Origin: Wenzhouxiangella limi
Lineage (GTDB): Bacteria; Pseudomonadota; Gammaproteobacteria; Xanthomonadales; Wenzhouxiangellaceae
Length of the DNA stretch: 64,000 nt
Direction: 5' to 3'
NCBI RefSeq assembly: GCF_010499265.1
Contig: NZ_JAAGSC010000040.1
Coordinates: 290,305 to 354,304 of the forward strand
Shown: piece after piece, positions 27,892 to 38,522 of the stretch
Layout of the letters: each line of letters begins with the position of its first letter
How positions within the stretch are numbered: the first letter of the stretch is position 1
Translations under genes and position numbers: made by a program
The notes under the pieces: model-generated
Told to the model about the DNA's origin: nothing
The model's database searches: none
What the model saw: the letters and a program-made list of their open reading frames with translations, nothing else

Positions 27892-28782
27892 CGGAGTTGC
27901 GGCTATCGTCGACTCGATCAGCGCCGGCGGGGCTTCGCCCTCGCAGCTCAACCGCTGGAAATCGTTTTTCAGGCGCGACAGCCGGGCCGAGATTTTGTCG
28001 CGCTGCGCCGGCTCGGTCATTGCCACGACTTCTTCCAGGGCCTCCAGAGTGAGCTGGCGATTGGATTCGATCGCCTGGCGGTAGGCTTCCGGCCAGACTG
28101 CATCCGGCGCCAGCAGGGCGCTGATTTCCTGATCGAGGAAGGCGCGATCGTCGCGCCGGGCCAGCGCCCCGGCGATCCGGTCGCGCCAGTACAGCCGCTG
28201 CGCCAGCTGGTAGGCGTGGGTCGCGGTGAGCTCGCTGGCCCATAGCTCAAGCCGCGCGCGCTGGGCCGGGTTGATTGCCCCCATCACGCGCCGCAGGCGA
28301 CGCTCCAGCCCTTCCACCCGGTCGATCGCCCATTGCTCGTCAGACCGGGTCCCGATTTCCTCGCGCAGTTTTTCGATGCGCTCATCGAGTGCCAGCAGCA
28401 CCTGATCCACCTGCTCATCGTCCAGCGAGACGGCCAGTTCCACCAGCACCGGCTGGAGGCGATCGGCCAGGGCGCGCGCGAAGGCAGCCAGGCGGTCGCC
28501 GTGATCGCTCAGCCGTTGCTGATCCAGTCGCTGCGCCAAGAGGTCCAGCCGAACCTGTTCGATCCAGTCCTGATAGTCGTCGAGCTGCGTTGCGCAGTGC
28601 CACAGTTGCTGCTCCTCGATCAAATCGCGCAGCAGCGTGCGCTGACTGCCGTCCAGCGAAACCTGCTGGTTCACCCAGCGCACCGTCAGCCAGTCGAGGT
28701 TGTTGTAGGCCAGACGCGTGCTGCAGCCGGCCAGCAGCACCAGCAGCAGAGACAGCGCGATCAGGTTGCGAACCGAGGACAT
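27883..28782 (-). CDS. DUF6279 family lipoprotein
   Basis: The 299-residue lipoprotein has signal and lipobox LLAGC (Cys about 20) followed by the family block [12 protein letters not shown], then an all-helical domain to the C-terminus. ATG 28782 gives a clean lipoprotein signal; the frame is open further upstream but without a credible start. The family is widespread and uncharacterised. It overlaps yceH convergently by 9 nt. Confidence 0.82.
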   Translation of the reverse strand: MSSVRNLIALSLLLVLLAGCSTRLAYNNLDWLTVRWVNQQVSLDGSQRTLLRDLIEEQQLWHCATQLDDYQDWIEQVRLDLLAQRLDQQRLSDHGDRLAAFARALADRLQPVLVELAVSLDDEQVDQVLLALDERIEKLREEIGTRSDEQWAIDRVEGLERRLRRVMGAINPAQRARLELWASELTATHAYQLAQRLYWRDRIAGALARRDDRAFLDQEISALLAPDAVWPEAYRQAIESNRQLTLEALEEVVAMTEPAQRDKISARLSRLKNDFQRLSCEGEAPPALIESTIAATPSG

Positions 28783-28820
28783 GGCCCGAGCGTACGCTCT
28801 CTGGGGGCAAGGCGATGTTG

Positions 28821-29261
28821 TCAGTAGCGCGTCCGACCCGCGCCGACCGGTGTCTGTCGACGCTCTTCGGGGCACAGGAACGGCTCACCGTCGGGGCCGG
28901 CGTGGTAATGATACTCATCGCCCTGGGCGGCCAGGACGATCTGGAAGCCTTCCACCAGCGCCTGGGTGTACATGCCGTCAGGTTGCGGACAACCGAGCGC
29001 GCCGTCGGACCAGGTCACCGCCTGGGCGCTGACGACTTGGACGCGGTCGGTCTCGATCGACAGTCGCTGCGCGAGATCGATTACGGCAAGGCGCTCTGCC
29101 GGGCCGGTATCGGCCTGGTCGGGCGGCGGCTTGGTCATCGGCATGTTCTCCGTCGGCGGGGGCTCGGGTGGCGGGGGGGCGTCCCCGCAGGCAAGCAGCG
29201 TCAACAGCAGTCCGATTGGCGCGATCGCCCGGGCCGCGAGACAGAACGGTTTTGAATCCAT
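28821..29261 (-). CDS. Small lipoprotein with conserved LGCPQP / YHYHAG domain
   Basis: The 146-residue product has a lipoprotein signal ending LLTLLAC (about residue 25), then a proline-rich linker (GDAPPPPEPPP) and a compact domain (about 60-140). The conserved pattern is AVTWSDGALGCPQPDGMYTQA, followed by a YHYHAG segment and a late Cys. The two domain cysteines could form a disulphide. I recognise this as a recurring uncharacterised exported family. It is 38 nt upstream of the DUF6279 lipoprotein in the same direction, and the two may be cotranscribed. Confidence 0.75.
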   Translation of the reverse strand: MDSKPFCLAARAIAPIGLLLTLLACGDAPPPPEPPPTENMPMTKPPPDQADTGPAERLAVIDLAQRLSIETDRVQVVSAQAVTWSDGALGCPQPDGMYTQALVEGFQIVLAAQGDEYHYHAGPDGEPFLCPEERRQTPVGAGRTRY

Positions 29262-29385
29262 GGCAGTCACTCCATCGGGTGTGAGGCTAGTCTGGGTGAT
29301 GACGGGATGGGATTCAAACCCTGACCGCCTCACGCGCGCTGTGCGAGCATGGGAGCTGGAAATTCAATCGGACGGGAGTCTGAGC

Positions 29386-30063
29386 ATGGTCGTTGTCCAT
29401 CATCTGGAAGATTCACGCTCGCAGCGCATTCTGTGGCTGCTGGAAGAACTGGGCGCGGAGTATCGCGTCAAGCGCTACGAGCGCGACCCGAAAACCTCGC
29501 TGGCGCCCGAAGCACTGCGCAAGGTCCATCCGCTGGGCAAAGCCCCGGTGATCACCGACCAGGGCGAGACCTACGCCGAGTCCGGGGTGATCATCGAGTA
29601 CCTGGCGCGGACTTACGGCGACGAGCAGTGGGCACCGAAGCCGGACGACCAGCGCTACTGGCAGTTCGCCTACTGGCTGCACTATGCCGAAGCCTCGCTG
29701 ATGCCGCCGCTGCTGCTCAAGCTGGTCTTTAACCGAATTCGCAACGGGCCGGGGCCGTTTTTTATCCGGCCGATCCTGCGCAAGATTGCCGACGAGGTCG
29801 ACAACGCCTTCACCAACCAGCAGATCGCCACGCACATCAGTTACGTCGACCGTTACCTGGCCGAACACCAGTGGTTTGCCGGCGACGATATCTCGGCGGC
29901 CGATATCCAGATGAGCTTTCCGCTGGAGGCCGCTCTCTCGCAGGGCATTATTGACGATGCGTTTCCGGCAATTGGCCGCTACGTTGAGCGCTTCCAGGCT
30001 CGCGAGGCCTACCAGGAAGCGCTTCGGCGCGGGGGTGACTACGCCTACGGTCCGAGCGAATAG
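29386..30063 (+). CDS. Glutathione S-transferase family protein
   Basis: The 225-residue cytoplasmic protein has an N-terminal thioredoxin-like domain (about 1-80: SRSQRILWLLEELG, HPLGKAPVITD, AESGVIIEYLARTYG) and a C-terminal helical domain (about 90-225) with the WFAGDDISAADIQMSFPLEA motif. GGGAG lies at normal spacing before ATG 29386; the frame is open for 140 codons upstream, but that region is antisense to the small lipoprotein. The specific substrate cannot be assigned. Confidence 0.92.
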   Translation: MVVVHHLEDSRSQRILWLLEELGAEYRVKRYERDPKTSLAPEALRKVHPLGKAPVITDQGETYAESGVIIEYLARTYGDEQWAPKPDDQRYWQFAYWLHYAEASLMPPLLLKLVFNRIRNGPGPFFIRPILRKIADEVDNAFTNQQIATHISYVDRYLAEHQWFAGDDISAADIQMSFPLEAALSQGIIDDAFPAIGRYVERFQAREAYQEALRRGGDYAYGPSE

Positions 30064-30082
30064 TTTTCGCGAAGCACCTGCT

Positions 30083-33000
30083 TTAGCGGTCGATCGCGTA
30101 GCTCAAGTCGACCCCGGTATCACGCTCTCCGGAGACCACGCGCACACCCCATCGCCGCGACAGCTCGTAGCGGCCGGACAGCACATTGCCTGCCTCGAAC
30201 AGGCCGATGCCGTAGCTGACGAACAGGCGCGGAAGCAGGTAGAAGCCGACGCTGACCGCGGCCTGGCCGGCGGCGTGGTCGAAGTCGGCCCCCGTGACCA
30301 CGTAGGCCAGGGCTTTTTCTTCGCTGGTGGGCGGATCGGTAAACAGGGTGATGCGCGGGTCGCGGGCGCTGCCGCGGATGCGCACCCCGGCCGCTTCGAC
30401 CTGGGGGTCGCCGAAAATGTCGCGCACCGCCTCGATGTCCAGCCCCGGGTCGTCGATGGCGCGGCCGGTGAACAGGATTTCGCCGTCGTCGATCTCCAGA
30501 TTCTGGCCATAAGCCCGGTACGAGCCCTCGGGGATACGGATCATCCCGCGCGCCCGTGGCGTGATGCTCTGGCGCTCCCAGGTCATCTCCAGCGCGCCGG
30601 CCAGGCGTGCCTCCATGCCGACTGCGGCCAGGCGTGCGTCGTCGCCCAGGTCCAGGCCCAGGCGGCCCTGCAGCTGGCGCGCAATCTCTGGTGCTTCCTG
30701 TTCCTGTTCGGTTTCGCCACGGACACGCACGTCATCTGAGGTGGTGACGCGCTCGGCCGTCCCCGGCGGCACGCCGGCGCGCAGGCGGTCGATACGGATG
30801 TCACCATCGATGCTGGTGAGGCCGTCTCCGGAGCGCTGCAGGCGGATATCCGGGCTGGCTCGCAGGCGCAGCCAGTCGACATCGGCAAAGACAAAGTCAT
30901 CGCCGGTCAGGGTCGAGTCCAGCTGCCACTGGTCGTCGACCAGATCCAGATCCCCGCTGACCGTGGCCTGGCCATCGCCGCTGCGCAGGCTGCCACTGAG
31001 GTCGGCGCTGGTTTCGGTCGCCTCCAGGCGCAGCCCGATATCTTCGATTCGCAGTCCCAGCGGCGCATTGACCACCAGCCCTTCGCTGAGCTCGAGATGG
31101 CCATCCAGACCGGGACCCAGCAGGGCCCCGGCCAGCTGGATGCGACCGTCCAGGCGCCCGCCCACCTGATCGAGATCGGGCACCAGACGATTGAACACGC
31201 CGATGTCGGGCAGGCTCAGCCGTGCCTCGGCATCCACCGTGGCCGACGACAGATCCTTCAGATCAACCAGCTGGGCCTGGCCGCTGAAGCGGCTTTCGCC
31301 TTCCAGCGCGGCCTCCAGCGAAACCCGCAGAAACCCCGGCTCCGGGTCCAGCCTGAGGCGAACGCTGTCGATGCCGAGCAGGCTGGTGTCGGTGCCCAGT
31401 GGCTGAATAACACCCTCGCCCAGGCGCAGCTCGCCGGCCAGTCGATCCAGGCCGTCGGCGCCGCTCCAGCCGGCCTCCAGTTCACCCGACAGCGGCGTGG
31501 TCAAGTTGAACACCGGGTCCAGCGGCACAAGCAGCAGATCCATCGGGACCTCCTCGATACCGATGGCCACCCGACCGGCTTCGGCGACCTCGAGCGAGCG
31601 CAGACAGATGCGGCCTTCACGCTCGGCGGCTTCGACCAGGCAGCCGCGATCGGCGCGCACGCTGCCGGCGGCAACGTTGAGCGCCATGGGCTCGGCCAGC
31701 GTCCAGTCGCCGGCGATGGTATTGCCCAGATACAGATCGTCCAGGCTGCCGGCCCAGGCGCTGACCTCGGACAGCGTGCAGCTGTCCAGGCGCCCGGTGG
31801 CGCCCAGATCCACGCTGCCGCGCTCGCCGGTCAGGTTGAGCTGGGCCTCGTGATCGTCGCAGTCGCCGTCCAGGCTCAGCTCCAGCGCCTCGATCCGCTC
31901 CCAGGGATTCAGGTCGAGCTCGGCCATCTGCAGGTTCAGCTGCGCGGAAGGGCGATCTCCCAGCCAGGTCAGGTCGGTTTCAAGCTCTGCGCTTTCCAGG
32001 CCAATGTCCCCCCAGCCCGCCTCGCTCAGCGTGCCGGTCAGCCGGCCGCTGCCGGATGCGACGTCGAACTGCCCGTCCAGCGCCAGGCGACCCGACAGCT
32101 CAGGCATGAACTGGCGCAGGGCGGTGGCGTCCAGGGCCAGCTGCCAGTCGCGCCCGTCGGCGCTGTCCACCTGAAGTGAGTTGTCGCCGAAGCGCAGGCG
32201 CAAGTTTCCGGCCCGGGGCGCGTCCTCGCGCAGGCTGATCCGGCCCTGGCCGGAAATGGGTTGATTGCGCAGTTCGCCGTCGAGGCGGCGCAGGTCCAGG
32301 GCGATGCTGTCCAGCGACTGTGCCTGCAGCCCGAGGTCGGCGTCGATCCGACCCGGCCAGTTGCGGGCGAAACGGCCGCTATCGAGTCCACGCAGCTCTA
32401 AATCGAGGTTGCCGCCGAGGCTGGGCTTGAGCTGCACCCGGCCACTGGTTTCGATCGCTCCGGCCGATCCGGCATCGGCAACCAGGCGCTCGATTTCGGC
32501 CGCGCTCTGGTCGCCGCTGGCGCTGGCCTCTACCTGCAGCTCGGGCTGGTCGAGCAGCTGGAGGATGGCGTCGAGCTCCATTTGCCAGTCGCTCAGCCGA
32601 CCGCTCAGCCGCAGCGTGCCCGAGCGGCTCTGGAACAGCCGATTCTCGCCCTCGGCCAACGGCGGCCAGTCCAGCTCCGTCCACTGCAGGTCTGCTGCCA
32701 GCTCATCGCTTTCGGGTGACCAGTTGCCGCTGCCTTGCAGGGCCAGGCTGGTCGGTGGCGCGGCAAACTGCAGGTCTTCGACCGTGATCCGGCCAGGGCT
32801 GGCGTCGAGGTCGAAGCCGCCGGACAGCCGCGCCGCGTCCGGCCACTCGGGGCTCAAGGGGCTCAGATCCAGGGCTTCGGCGTCCATCCGCAGGCGCGCG
32901 CGCGGGCCGGCTGACAGATCGACGTTGCCGGTGAGCGCGACCTGACCGCCGAAAGCCTCAAGCCGGCCCTCGCGCAGCTCGATGCGCTCCAGATCGCCGG

Positions 33001-33919
33001 CCAGCTCAAATCGCCAGCGATTGTCCGGCAGGCCCTCGCCGACGGCGCGACCGTCGACGTCCAGGCGCCAGTCCTGCGGGCTGCCCTGGGCGTCGAGTTC
33101 AAAATCTTCAACGGCCAGGTCCACGTCCGGCCAGTCTCCCAGGCGCCCGGCCAGGGCAAGCTCGGCGTCGATCTGGTTGAGCGGCTCGCGCAGGACCAGC
33201 TGGCCGTCGAGGCCGGCCGGCCCGTCGGCTTCCAAGTCGATGGTCAGCTCGGAAAGATCGCCCTCGACCACGGCGTTCAGGGCCTGGGTCGGCCCGTCGG
33301 GGATCGAGTAGTCAGCGTCGAGCACCAGGCGCCCGGCGAACGGCTCCGACAGCCCCCAGTCGCCGCTCAGGCTTGCTGCCAGTTCGGGCAGTTCGACCTC
33401 CAGGGTCTCGATCTCGAGGCGCTCGCCGGCGCGGGCGACGAGGTGGACGCGCTCGATCACGACCGGCGCATCGCTTGCCGGTGGATGAACGCGGAAATCG
33501 CTCAGCGTCAGTTCGCGCACCCGGACATCGATCGGGCTGGTCAGGTCCGGCAGCACCAGGGGCGATTCGTCATCCGGTTTTTCGTCGTCGCTCGCTGCGA
33601 GGTGAACCTGACCGCCGGAGGCCCGCAGCCAGCGCACGTCGACCCGGGGCGAGGGCGGCAGGTGGATGCGCACGGCCAGCTGCAGGCGATCGAGGTCGGC
33701 CTGCACGCCGGCCTCGTCGATTTGCACGCCGCGCAGCACGATGCCGCTGCGCAGGTCGCCCTCCATGTCCTCCCAGGCCAGCGAGGGGGCCACGCCGGCG
33801 GCCCGCTCCAGCAGCCAGCGCGCCCCGGACTGGGTGCTGGTCAGCCACCACCAGCCTGAGGCCGCCGCGCACACCAGCAGCAGCACGGCGGCAAGAGTAA
33901 TGATCAGAAACTTTTTCAT
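30083..33919 (-). CDS. tamB: Translocation and assembly module protein TamB
   Basis: The 1278-residue protein has an N-terminal membrane anchor (about 5-28), a long repetitive beta-rich AsmA/TamB-like region, and a C-terminal DUF490 domain (about 950-1278) ending in a segment that should engage TamA. TamB proteins form a periplasm-spanning hydrophobic groove implicated in outer-membrane protein assembly and phospholipid transport. Its ATG overlaps the tamA stop (ATGA). The length is typical. Confidence 0.93.
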   Translation of the reverse strand: MKKFLIITLAAVLLLVCAAASGWWWLTSTQSGARWLLERAAGVAPSLAWEDMEGDLRSGIVLRGVQIDEAGVQADLDRLQLAVRIHLPPSPRVDVRWLRASGGQVHLAASDDEKPDDESPLVLPDLTSPIDVRVRELTLSDFRVHPPASDAPVVIERVHLVARAGERLEIETLEVELPELAASLSGDWGLSEPFAGRLVLDADYSIPDGPTQALNAVVEGDLSELTIDLEADGPAGLDGQLVLREPLNQIDAELALAGRLGDWPDVDLAVEDFELDAQGSPQDWRLDVDGRAVGEGLPDNRWRFELAGDLERIELREGRLEAFGGQVALTGNVDLSAGPRARLRMDAEALDLSPLSPEWPDAARLSGGFDLDASPGRITVEDLQFAAPPTSLALQGSGNWSPESDELAADLQWTELDWPPLAEGENRLFQSRSGTLRLSGRLSDWQMELDAILQLLDQPELQVEASASGDQSAAEIERLVADAGSAGAIETSGRVQLKPSLGGNLDLELRGLDSGRFARNWPGRIDADLGLQAQSLDSIALDLRRLDGELRNQPISGQGRISLREDAPRAGNLRLRFGDNSLQVDSADGRDWQLALDATALRQFMPELSGRLALDGQFDVASGSGRLTGTLSEAGWGDIGLESAELETDLTWLGDRPSAQLNLQMAELDLNPWERIEALELSLDGDCDDHEAQLNLTGERGSVDLGATGRLDSCTLSEVSAWAGSLDDLYLGNTIAGDWTLAEPMALNVAAGSVRADRGCLVEAAEREGRICLRSLEVAEAGRVAIGIEEVPMDLLLVPLDPVFNLTTPLSGELEAGWSGADGLDRLAGELRLGEGVIQPLGTDTSLLGIDSVRLRLDPEPGFLRVSLEAALEGESRFSGQAQLVDLKDLSSATVDAEARLSLPDIGVFNRLVPDLDQVGGRLDGRIQLAGALLGPGLDGHLELSEGLVVNAPLGLRIEDIGLRLEATETSADLSGSLRSGDGQATVSGDLDLVDDQWQLDSTLTGDDFVFADVDWLRLRASPDIRLQRSGDGLTSIDGDIRIDRLRAGVPPGTAERVTTSDDVRVRGETEQEQEAPEIARQLQGRLGLDLGDDARLAAVGMEARLAGALEMTWERQSITPRARGMIRIPEGSYRAYGQNLEIDDGEILFTGRAIDDPGLDIEAVRDIFGDPQVEAAGVRIRGSARDPRITLFTDPPTSEEKALAYVVTGADFDHAAGQAAVSVGFYLLPRLFVSYGIGLFEAGNVLSGRYELSRRWGVRVVSGERDTGVDLSYAIDR

Positions 33920-35823
33920 AGCAGTCGCGTGCCGATGGTGAAGTGCACCCGCCAGGGCTTGTCAACATCGTCCAGGGCCTGGGCGATATCGAGCTGGATC
34001 GGTCCGATGAGGGTGTACCAGCGAAAGCCTGCGCCGACGCCGCGCTTGAGTTTGCGCTCATCCCAGTCGTTGAAGGCATTGCCGATATCGTAGAAAGCGG
34101 CCAGCGACCAGTTCTCGCCGACCCGGTACTCGTACTCCATCGAGGCGGTGACGATATGGTTGGCGCCGTTTCGGTTGGTGCTCAGGCTTTCGAAGCCGTA
34201 GCCGCGCACGCTGCGGTCGCCGCCGGTCTTGAAGCGGTAGCGCTCCGGCAGCTCGGTAATCGACAGGTCCAGCGTGCGCTCGTCGAGCGCCAGGTCCAGG
34301 GTGCTGGTGTCGGCTTCGGTATAGCCGAGCTCGCCGGCAAACAGTAGCTTGTGGCGTTCGCCGAACAGCACATGCCAGCGCCCGTGGAGGTAGGCCTGGG
34401 CGAAGCTGACGTCCGAGCCGGCCGACTCGTGAGCGCCGAGCAGGCGCGCCTCGAGGATCTGGCCGTGGGTCGTAAAGCCGGTTCCGGAAATGTTGGGCAG
34501 TCGCCAGGTCGCGCCCAGGGCGACGGTGTTGGTTTCGGTCTTCAGAAAAGGGGCGAGTTCCGGGTTGGCGGCCAGCAGGGCTTCGTTTTCCTCGCTCAGG
34601 CTCGCTTCGCGGAAAGCGTCGAAGGATTCGTTGAGCACGGCGACGAACAGCCGTTCCTCGATGGTCTGGAAACGCTGGCGCCAGAACAGGCGTTCCTGCA
34701 GGCGGCCCAGCCGCAGTTCGACCTGTTCACGACGGCCGTCGAAGGAATCGAACACGGCCTCTTGTCGATTCTCGTCTCTGAAGCGGAAATCATCCTGCTG
34801 GCTGCGCAGCACCCCGCCGGCGGTGAGGAAATCGCCGGGGCGGTTGCCGCGCGGATGAAAGTATTCGCTGCGCAGCACGTACTCGCCGTCGGCCTGCTGA
34901 AAGCCGATGCCCGAATCCAGGCGGTTGCCGCGCGAGGACAGGTAGTGCCGAACCCACCCCAGCTGGACGCGGGCGCCGGTGTCGGTGCCGAATCCGAGGG
35001 TGGCGCGGTAGGAATCGCGCGGGCGCGGGTCGAGCCGATAGTGCAGGTTGACCCGACCGGTCTCGGCATCGCGCTCCTCCTCGACGACGATGCGCTCGAA
35101 CAATCCGGCCCGGGCCAATATCTCGCGTTGTTCGTCGACGCGCTGGCGGCTGTAGGCCTCGTCAGGCTCGATGATGGTCAGGCGGTCGAGCAGGCGCTCG
35201 CTGAACGGCGTGGGCTCGGTGGTGTAACCGGAGAAACGGTAACGCTGGCCGGTTTCGAAATGCAGGTCGATGGCGGCCTGGTTGCGGTCGGGGTCGACCA
35301 GCACATCGCGGCGCTCGAAGCGATGATCGAAAAAGCCGTGTCCGTTGGCGATTTCGGTCAGCGCCTGCCAGCCCGCCTCCCAGGTCGGATGATGCAGCAC
35401 CCGACCCTCGCTCAGTGGCCAGCTTTCACGCCATTGTTTCAGTTCAGGATGATCGGCGCCGGGGCCGGTGATCTGCAGGTCGGCCTGGCCGATGGTTACC
35501 GGCTCGCCGGGCTGGATCTGGATTTGCGCCCGCCAGGGATCGCTGTCGCCTTCCGGCTCGATCAGCCGCACCTCGATGCTGGGCTGGTAGTAGCCGAACG
35601 GGCGCAGCGCCTGGCGGATTTCTTCGCGCGCATCGGCGCTCATCTGGCGCAGGCGCCAGACCGAGACCTCGTCGAGGTTGCGCGCCTGGACCAGCCCCAG
35701 ATGGGCACGAACGTTGCTCAGCAAGGCCCCTTCGACCCCCTGGATCTCGGTGACCACCGGCCGGGCGGAGAGGGGCAGGCTAAGGGCCAGCAGCAGCAAC
35801 AGAATAGACAAACGAAGAAACAA
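33916..35823 (-). CDS. tamA: Outer-membrane assembly factor TamA
   Basis: The 635-residue protein has a signal peptide (ending near SARP, about 21), three POTRA domains (about 25-270) and a 16-strand BamA-superfamily barrel. The superfamily block with GGDRSVRGYGFES lies near residue 540. It partners TamB, encoded 4 nt overlapping downstream, linking the inner and outer membranes. The start is the first ATG with a good signal peptide. Confidence 0.94.
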   Translation of the reverse strand: MFLRLSILLLLLALSLPLSARPVVTEIQGVEGALLSNVRAHLGLVQARNLDEVSVWRLRQMSADAREEIRQALRPFGYYQPSIEVRLIEPEGDSDPWRAQIQIQPGEPVTIGQADLQITGPGADHPELKQWRESWPLSEGRVLHHPTWEAGWQALTEIANGHGFFDHRFERRDVLVDPDRNQAAIDLHFETGQRYRFSGYTTEPTPFSERLLDRLTIIEPDEAYSRQRVDEQREILARAGLFERIVVEEERDAETGRVNLHYRLDPRPRDSYRATLGFGTDTGARVQLGWVRHYLSSRGNRLDSGIGFQQADGEYVLRSEYFHPRGNRPGDFLTAGGVLRSQQDDFRFRDENRQEAVFDSFDGRREQVELRLGRLQERLFWRQRFQTIEERLFVAVLNESFDAFREASLSEENEALLAANPELAPFLKTETNTVALGATWRLPNISGTGFTTHGQILEARLLGAHESAGSDVSFAQAYLHGRWHVLFGERHKLLFAGELGYTEADTSTLDLALDERTLDLSITELPERYRFKTGGDRSVRGYGFESLSTNRNGANHIVTASMEYEYRVGENWSLAAFYDIGNAFNDWDERKLKRGVGAGFRWYTLIGPIQLDIAQALDDVDKPWRVHFTIGTRLL

Positions 35824-35897
35824 GGGCGGTCACGAACAAGCGGCTACTTCTGCATCCTACCGCGCGGCCCGTTTGTTTGTCTGCAAGAGGACCGCGA

Positions 35898-37397
35898 TCA
35901 ATATCCGGAAGGTGGCTGGCGATCGAGCTGGCGGTAGCCGATGGCCTCACTCAAGTGCGTCATTTCAAGGGCTTCGCTTTGATCAAGATCGGCGAGGGTG
36001 CGTGCGATCCGCAGTATCCGGTGGTGGGCGCGGGCCGACAGCTGCAGCCGCTCGCAGGCCTGTTCCAGAAAGTCCGCCATTCTTGGTGATAGCGAACAGT
36101 GCGTGCGGATTCCGGCCACGTCCAGGCGGGCATTGACCGCGCCGCGGCGGGCCTGGCGTTCGCGTGCCGCGATCACGCGCTCGCGCACCGCAGCCGAGGG
36201 TTCGCCGGGCGCGTGCCCGTTCAGCGACTGGCGCGGGACTTCCACGTGCAGGTCGATGCGATCGAGCAGCGGTCCGGAGATGCGGTCGCGGTAGCGCCGG
36301 GTCTGGTCGGGCGTGCAGGTACAGCGCCCGGACGGATCACCGGCGTAGCCGCAGGGGCAGGGGTTCATGGCGGCAACGAGCTGGAAGCGGCTCGGGAATT
36401 CGGCCTGCACGGCGGCGCGCGAGATCGTGATGCGGCCGGACTCCATCGGCTCGCGCAGCACCTCGAGCACGTGGCGGCTGAACTCGGGCAGTTCGTCCAA
36501 AAACAGCACGCCGCCGTGGGCCAGCGAGATCTCGCCGGGGCGGGGTTTCGAGCCGCCGCCGACCAGGGCGATGCCGGAGGCGGTGTGGTGGGGGCTGCGG
36601 AAGCGCCTTGTGCGCCAGCGCGCCGGCTCCAGCCCCATGCCCGCGATCGAGGCCACGGCGGCCGCCTCCAGCGCCTCGTCCTCGCTCATGGGCGGCAGAA
36701 TGCCGGGCAGGCGCGAGGCCAGCAGGGTCTTGCCGGTGCCGGGCGGACCGATGAGCAGGAGATTATGTGAACCCGCGGCGCAGATCTCCAGTGCGCGCCG
36801 GGCGCGGTGCTGGCCCAGGACTTCAGACAGATCCAGCAAATCGCCGTCTGCGGCCGGCTCAACGGGCTGCGGCCGGAGCAGCTCGCCTTCGCCGTTGAGC
36901 GCGGCCACGACCTCGGCCAGATGATCGGCGAGGTAGACCTCGGCGTCGCTGACCAGGCTGGCTTCCTCGGCGTTGGCCGCCGGCAGCACCAGGCAGCGCT
37001 TGACGCCTCGGGCCTTGAGAATCGCCGGCAGGCAGCCGCGCACCGGGCGCAGGCTGCCGTCCAGGGCCAGCTCGCCGAGAAACTCCCAGCGCTGCAGGTT
37101 CTCGGCCTGGACTTGCCCGGAAGCCGCCAGCACGCCCAGCGCGATCGGCAGATCAAAGCGCGCGCCTTCCTTGGGCAGGTCGGCCGGGGCGAGCGACACC
37201 GTGGTTTTCCACTGCGGGCGGCGAAAGCCGGCGTTGTCCATGGCCGCGCGCACCCGGTCCTTGCTCTCGCGCACCGCGGTTTCGGGCAGGCCGACGATAC
37301 CAAAGCCCGGCAGGCCGGGTCCGAGATGGACCTCGACCATGACCTGGGGTGCATCGATGCCCACCTGGGCGCGGGAGAATATGGTGGCCAGTCCCAT
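35898..37397 (-). CDS. comM: YifB/ComM family Mg-chelatase-like AAA ATPase
   Basis: The 499-residue protein has an N-terminal Lon-protease-like fold (about 1-170; HLGPGLPGFGIVGLPETAV), an AAA+ core with Walker A GPPGTGKT (about residue 218) and a Cys-rich NPCPCGYAGDPSGRCTC motif. A C-terminal Mg-chelatase domain follows. ComM is a hexameric helicase that aids branch migration during natural transformation. The gene is complete and stands alone, 74 nt downstream of the divergently placed tamA start. Confidence 0.94.
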   Translation of the reverse strand: MGLATIFSRAQVGIDAPQVMVEVHLGPGLPGFGIVGLPETAVRESKDRVRAAMDNAGFRRPQWKTTVSLAPADLPKEGARFDLPIALGVLAASGQVQAENLQRWEFLGELALDGSLRPVRGCLPAILKARGVKRCLVLPAANAEEASLVSDAEVYLADHLAEVVAALNGEGELLRPQPVEPAADGDLLDLSEVLGQHRARRALEICAAGSHNLLLIGPPGTGKTLLASRLPGILPPMSEDEALEAAAVASIAGMGLEPARWRTRRFRSPHHTASGIALVGGGSKPRPGEISLAHGGVLFLDELPEFSRHVLEVLREPMESGRITISRAAVQAEFPSRFQLVAAMNPCPCGYAGDPSGRCTCTPDQTRRYRDRISGPLLDRIDLHVEVPRQSLNGHAPGEPSAAVRERVIAARERQARRGAVNARLDVAGIRTHCSLSPRMADFLEQACERLQLSARAHHRILRIARTLADLDQSEALEMTHLSEAIGYRQLDRQPPSGY

Positions 37398-37541
37398 CTT
37401 GCCGTTTATTGGTTTGTGCCTTCGGTCATGGTGCAGCGGTTTCCGCTATGTCAGCGAGGGCAAGTCGGCTTTGCTTCGGGTAGGAAAATGCCTCGACTGA
37501 TCGTATGCTGATTGAGCTTTCCTCTCCCACGCGGGACCGCT

Positions 37542-38390
37542 GTGGCTTTACTGTGGATTATCACCATCGTCTGGGCGTTCAGCTTTTCGCTGATTGGCGT
37601 CTATCTTTCGGGCCAGGTCGACGACTACGTCTCGGTGTTTGTCCGCACCGCGCTGGCCCTGCTGCTGTTTGTGCCACTGCTGGCCCGGGCGCGGCCTGGA
37701 CTGAATCTGGCGCTGCGGCTGGCCGGGATCGGGGCCGTGCAGATTGGGTTGATGTACCTGTTCCTGTTCCACGCCTTTGCCCACTTGAGCGTGCCGGAGC
37801 TTTTGCTGTTCACCACGCTCACGCCGCTGTATGTGACCCTGATCGACGAGCGCCTGATAGGGCGGCGCCGGCTGCCGGCCGCCTGGTGGCTGGCCGCGGC
37901 ACTGGCGGTGGCCGGTGCCGTGGTGATCCGCTTTGCCGGGGTCGGCAGCGATGTGGTGACCGGGTTCGTGCTGATCCAGGCGGCCAACCTGTGCTTTGCC
38001 TTCGGCCAGGTCTGGTACAAGCGCACCGCGCTGCCGCCGGCGATGTCGCAGGTGCAGGTGTTCGGGTTTTTCTTCCTCGGCGGGGTGCTGGTCTCGGGCC
38101 TGGCGCTGATCCTGTTCGGCGACCTGTCCCGGCTGCCGGCAACGCCGGTGCAGTGGGGGGTGCTGCTGTGGCTGGGGCTGGCGGCTTCGGGTTTGGGCTA
38201 CCTGGGCTGGAACATCGGCGCGCGCCAGGTCAACACGGGCCAGCTGGCGGCGATGAACAACCTGCTCATCCCGGCCGGCATCCTGGTCAACGTGCTGATC
38301 TGGAACCGCGACGCCGACTGGCCGCGGCTGATCATCGGCGGGACGATCATCGTGCTGGCCGTATGGCTGGCCGGGCGGGTGCGGCGCTAG
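37542..38390 (+). CDS. EamA/DMT family transporter
   Basis: The 282-residue product is strongly hydrophobic, with about ten predicted TM helices in two EamA repeats (about 1-130 and 145-280). Conserved blocks are VFVRTALALLLF and GQLAAMNNLLIPAGIL. The GTG 37542 follows GGGA closely; a TTG at 37512 is an alternative. The DMT superfamily exports metabolites or amino acids; the substrate is unknown. It is divergent from comM. Confidence 0.88.
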   Translation: MALLWIITIVWAFSFSLIGVYLSGQVDDYVSVFVRTALALLLFVPLLARARPGLNLALRLAGIGAVQIGLMYLFLFHAFAHLSVPELLLFTTLTPLYVTLIDERLIGRRRLPAAWWLAAALAVAGAVVIRFAGVGSDVVTGFVLIQAANLCFAFGQVWYKRTALPPAMSQVQVFGFFFLGGVLVSGLALILFGDLSRLPATPVQWGVLLWLGLAASGLGYLGWNIGARQVNTGQLAAMNNLLIPAGILVNVLIWNRDADWPRLIIGGTIIVLAVWLAGRVRR

Positions 38391-38522
38391 CCGTCGACGC
38401 CTTGCCGATGCCGGAGCGCTTCGATTAGGACTGGAATTTGGCCCAAAAGGCGTTCACGGGTCGCGAAAAATGAGAGATTGGATCCGCAGGACAGACGATC
38501 CTGAATCAGTCGGAGACAAGGC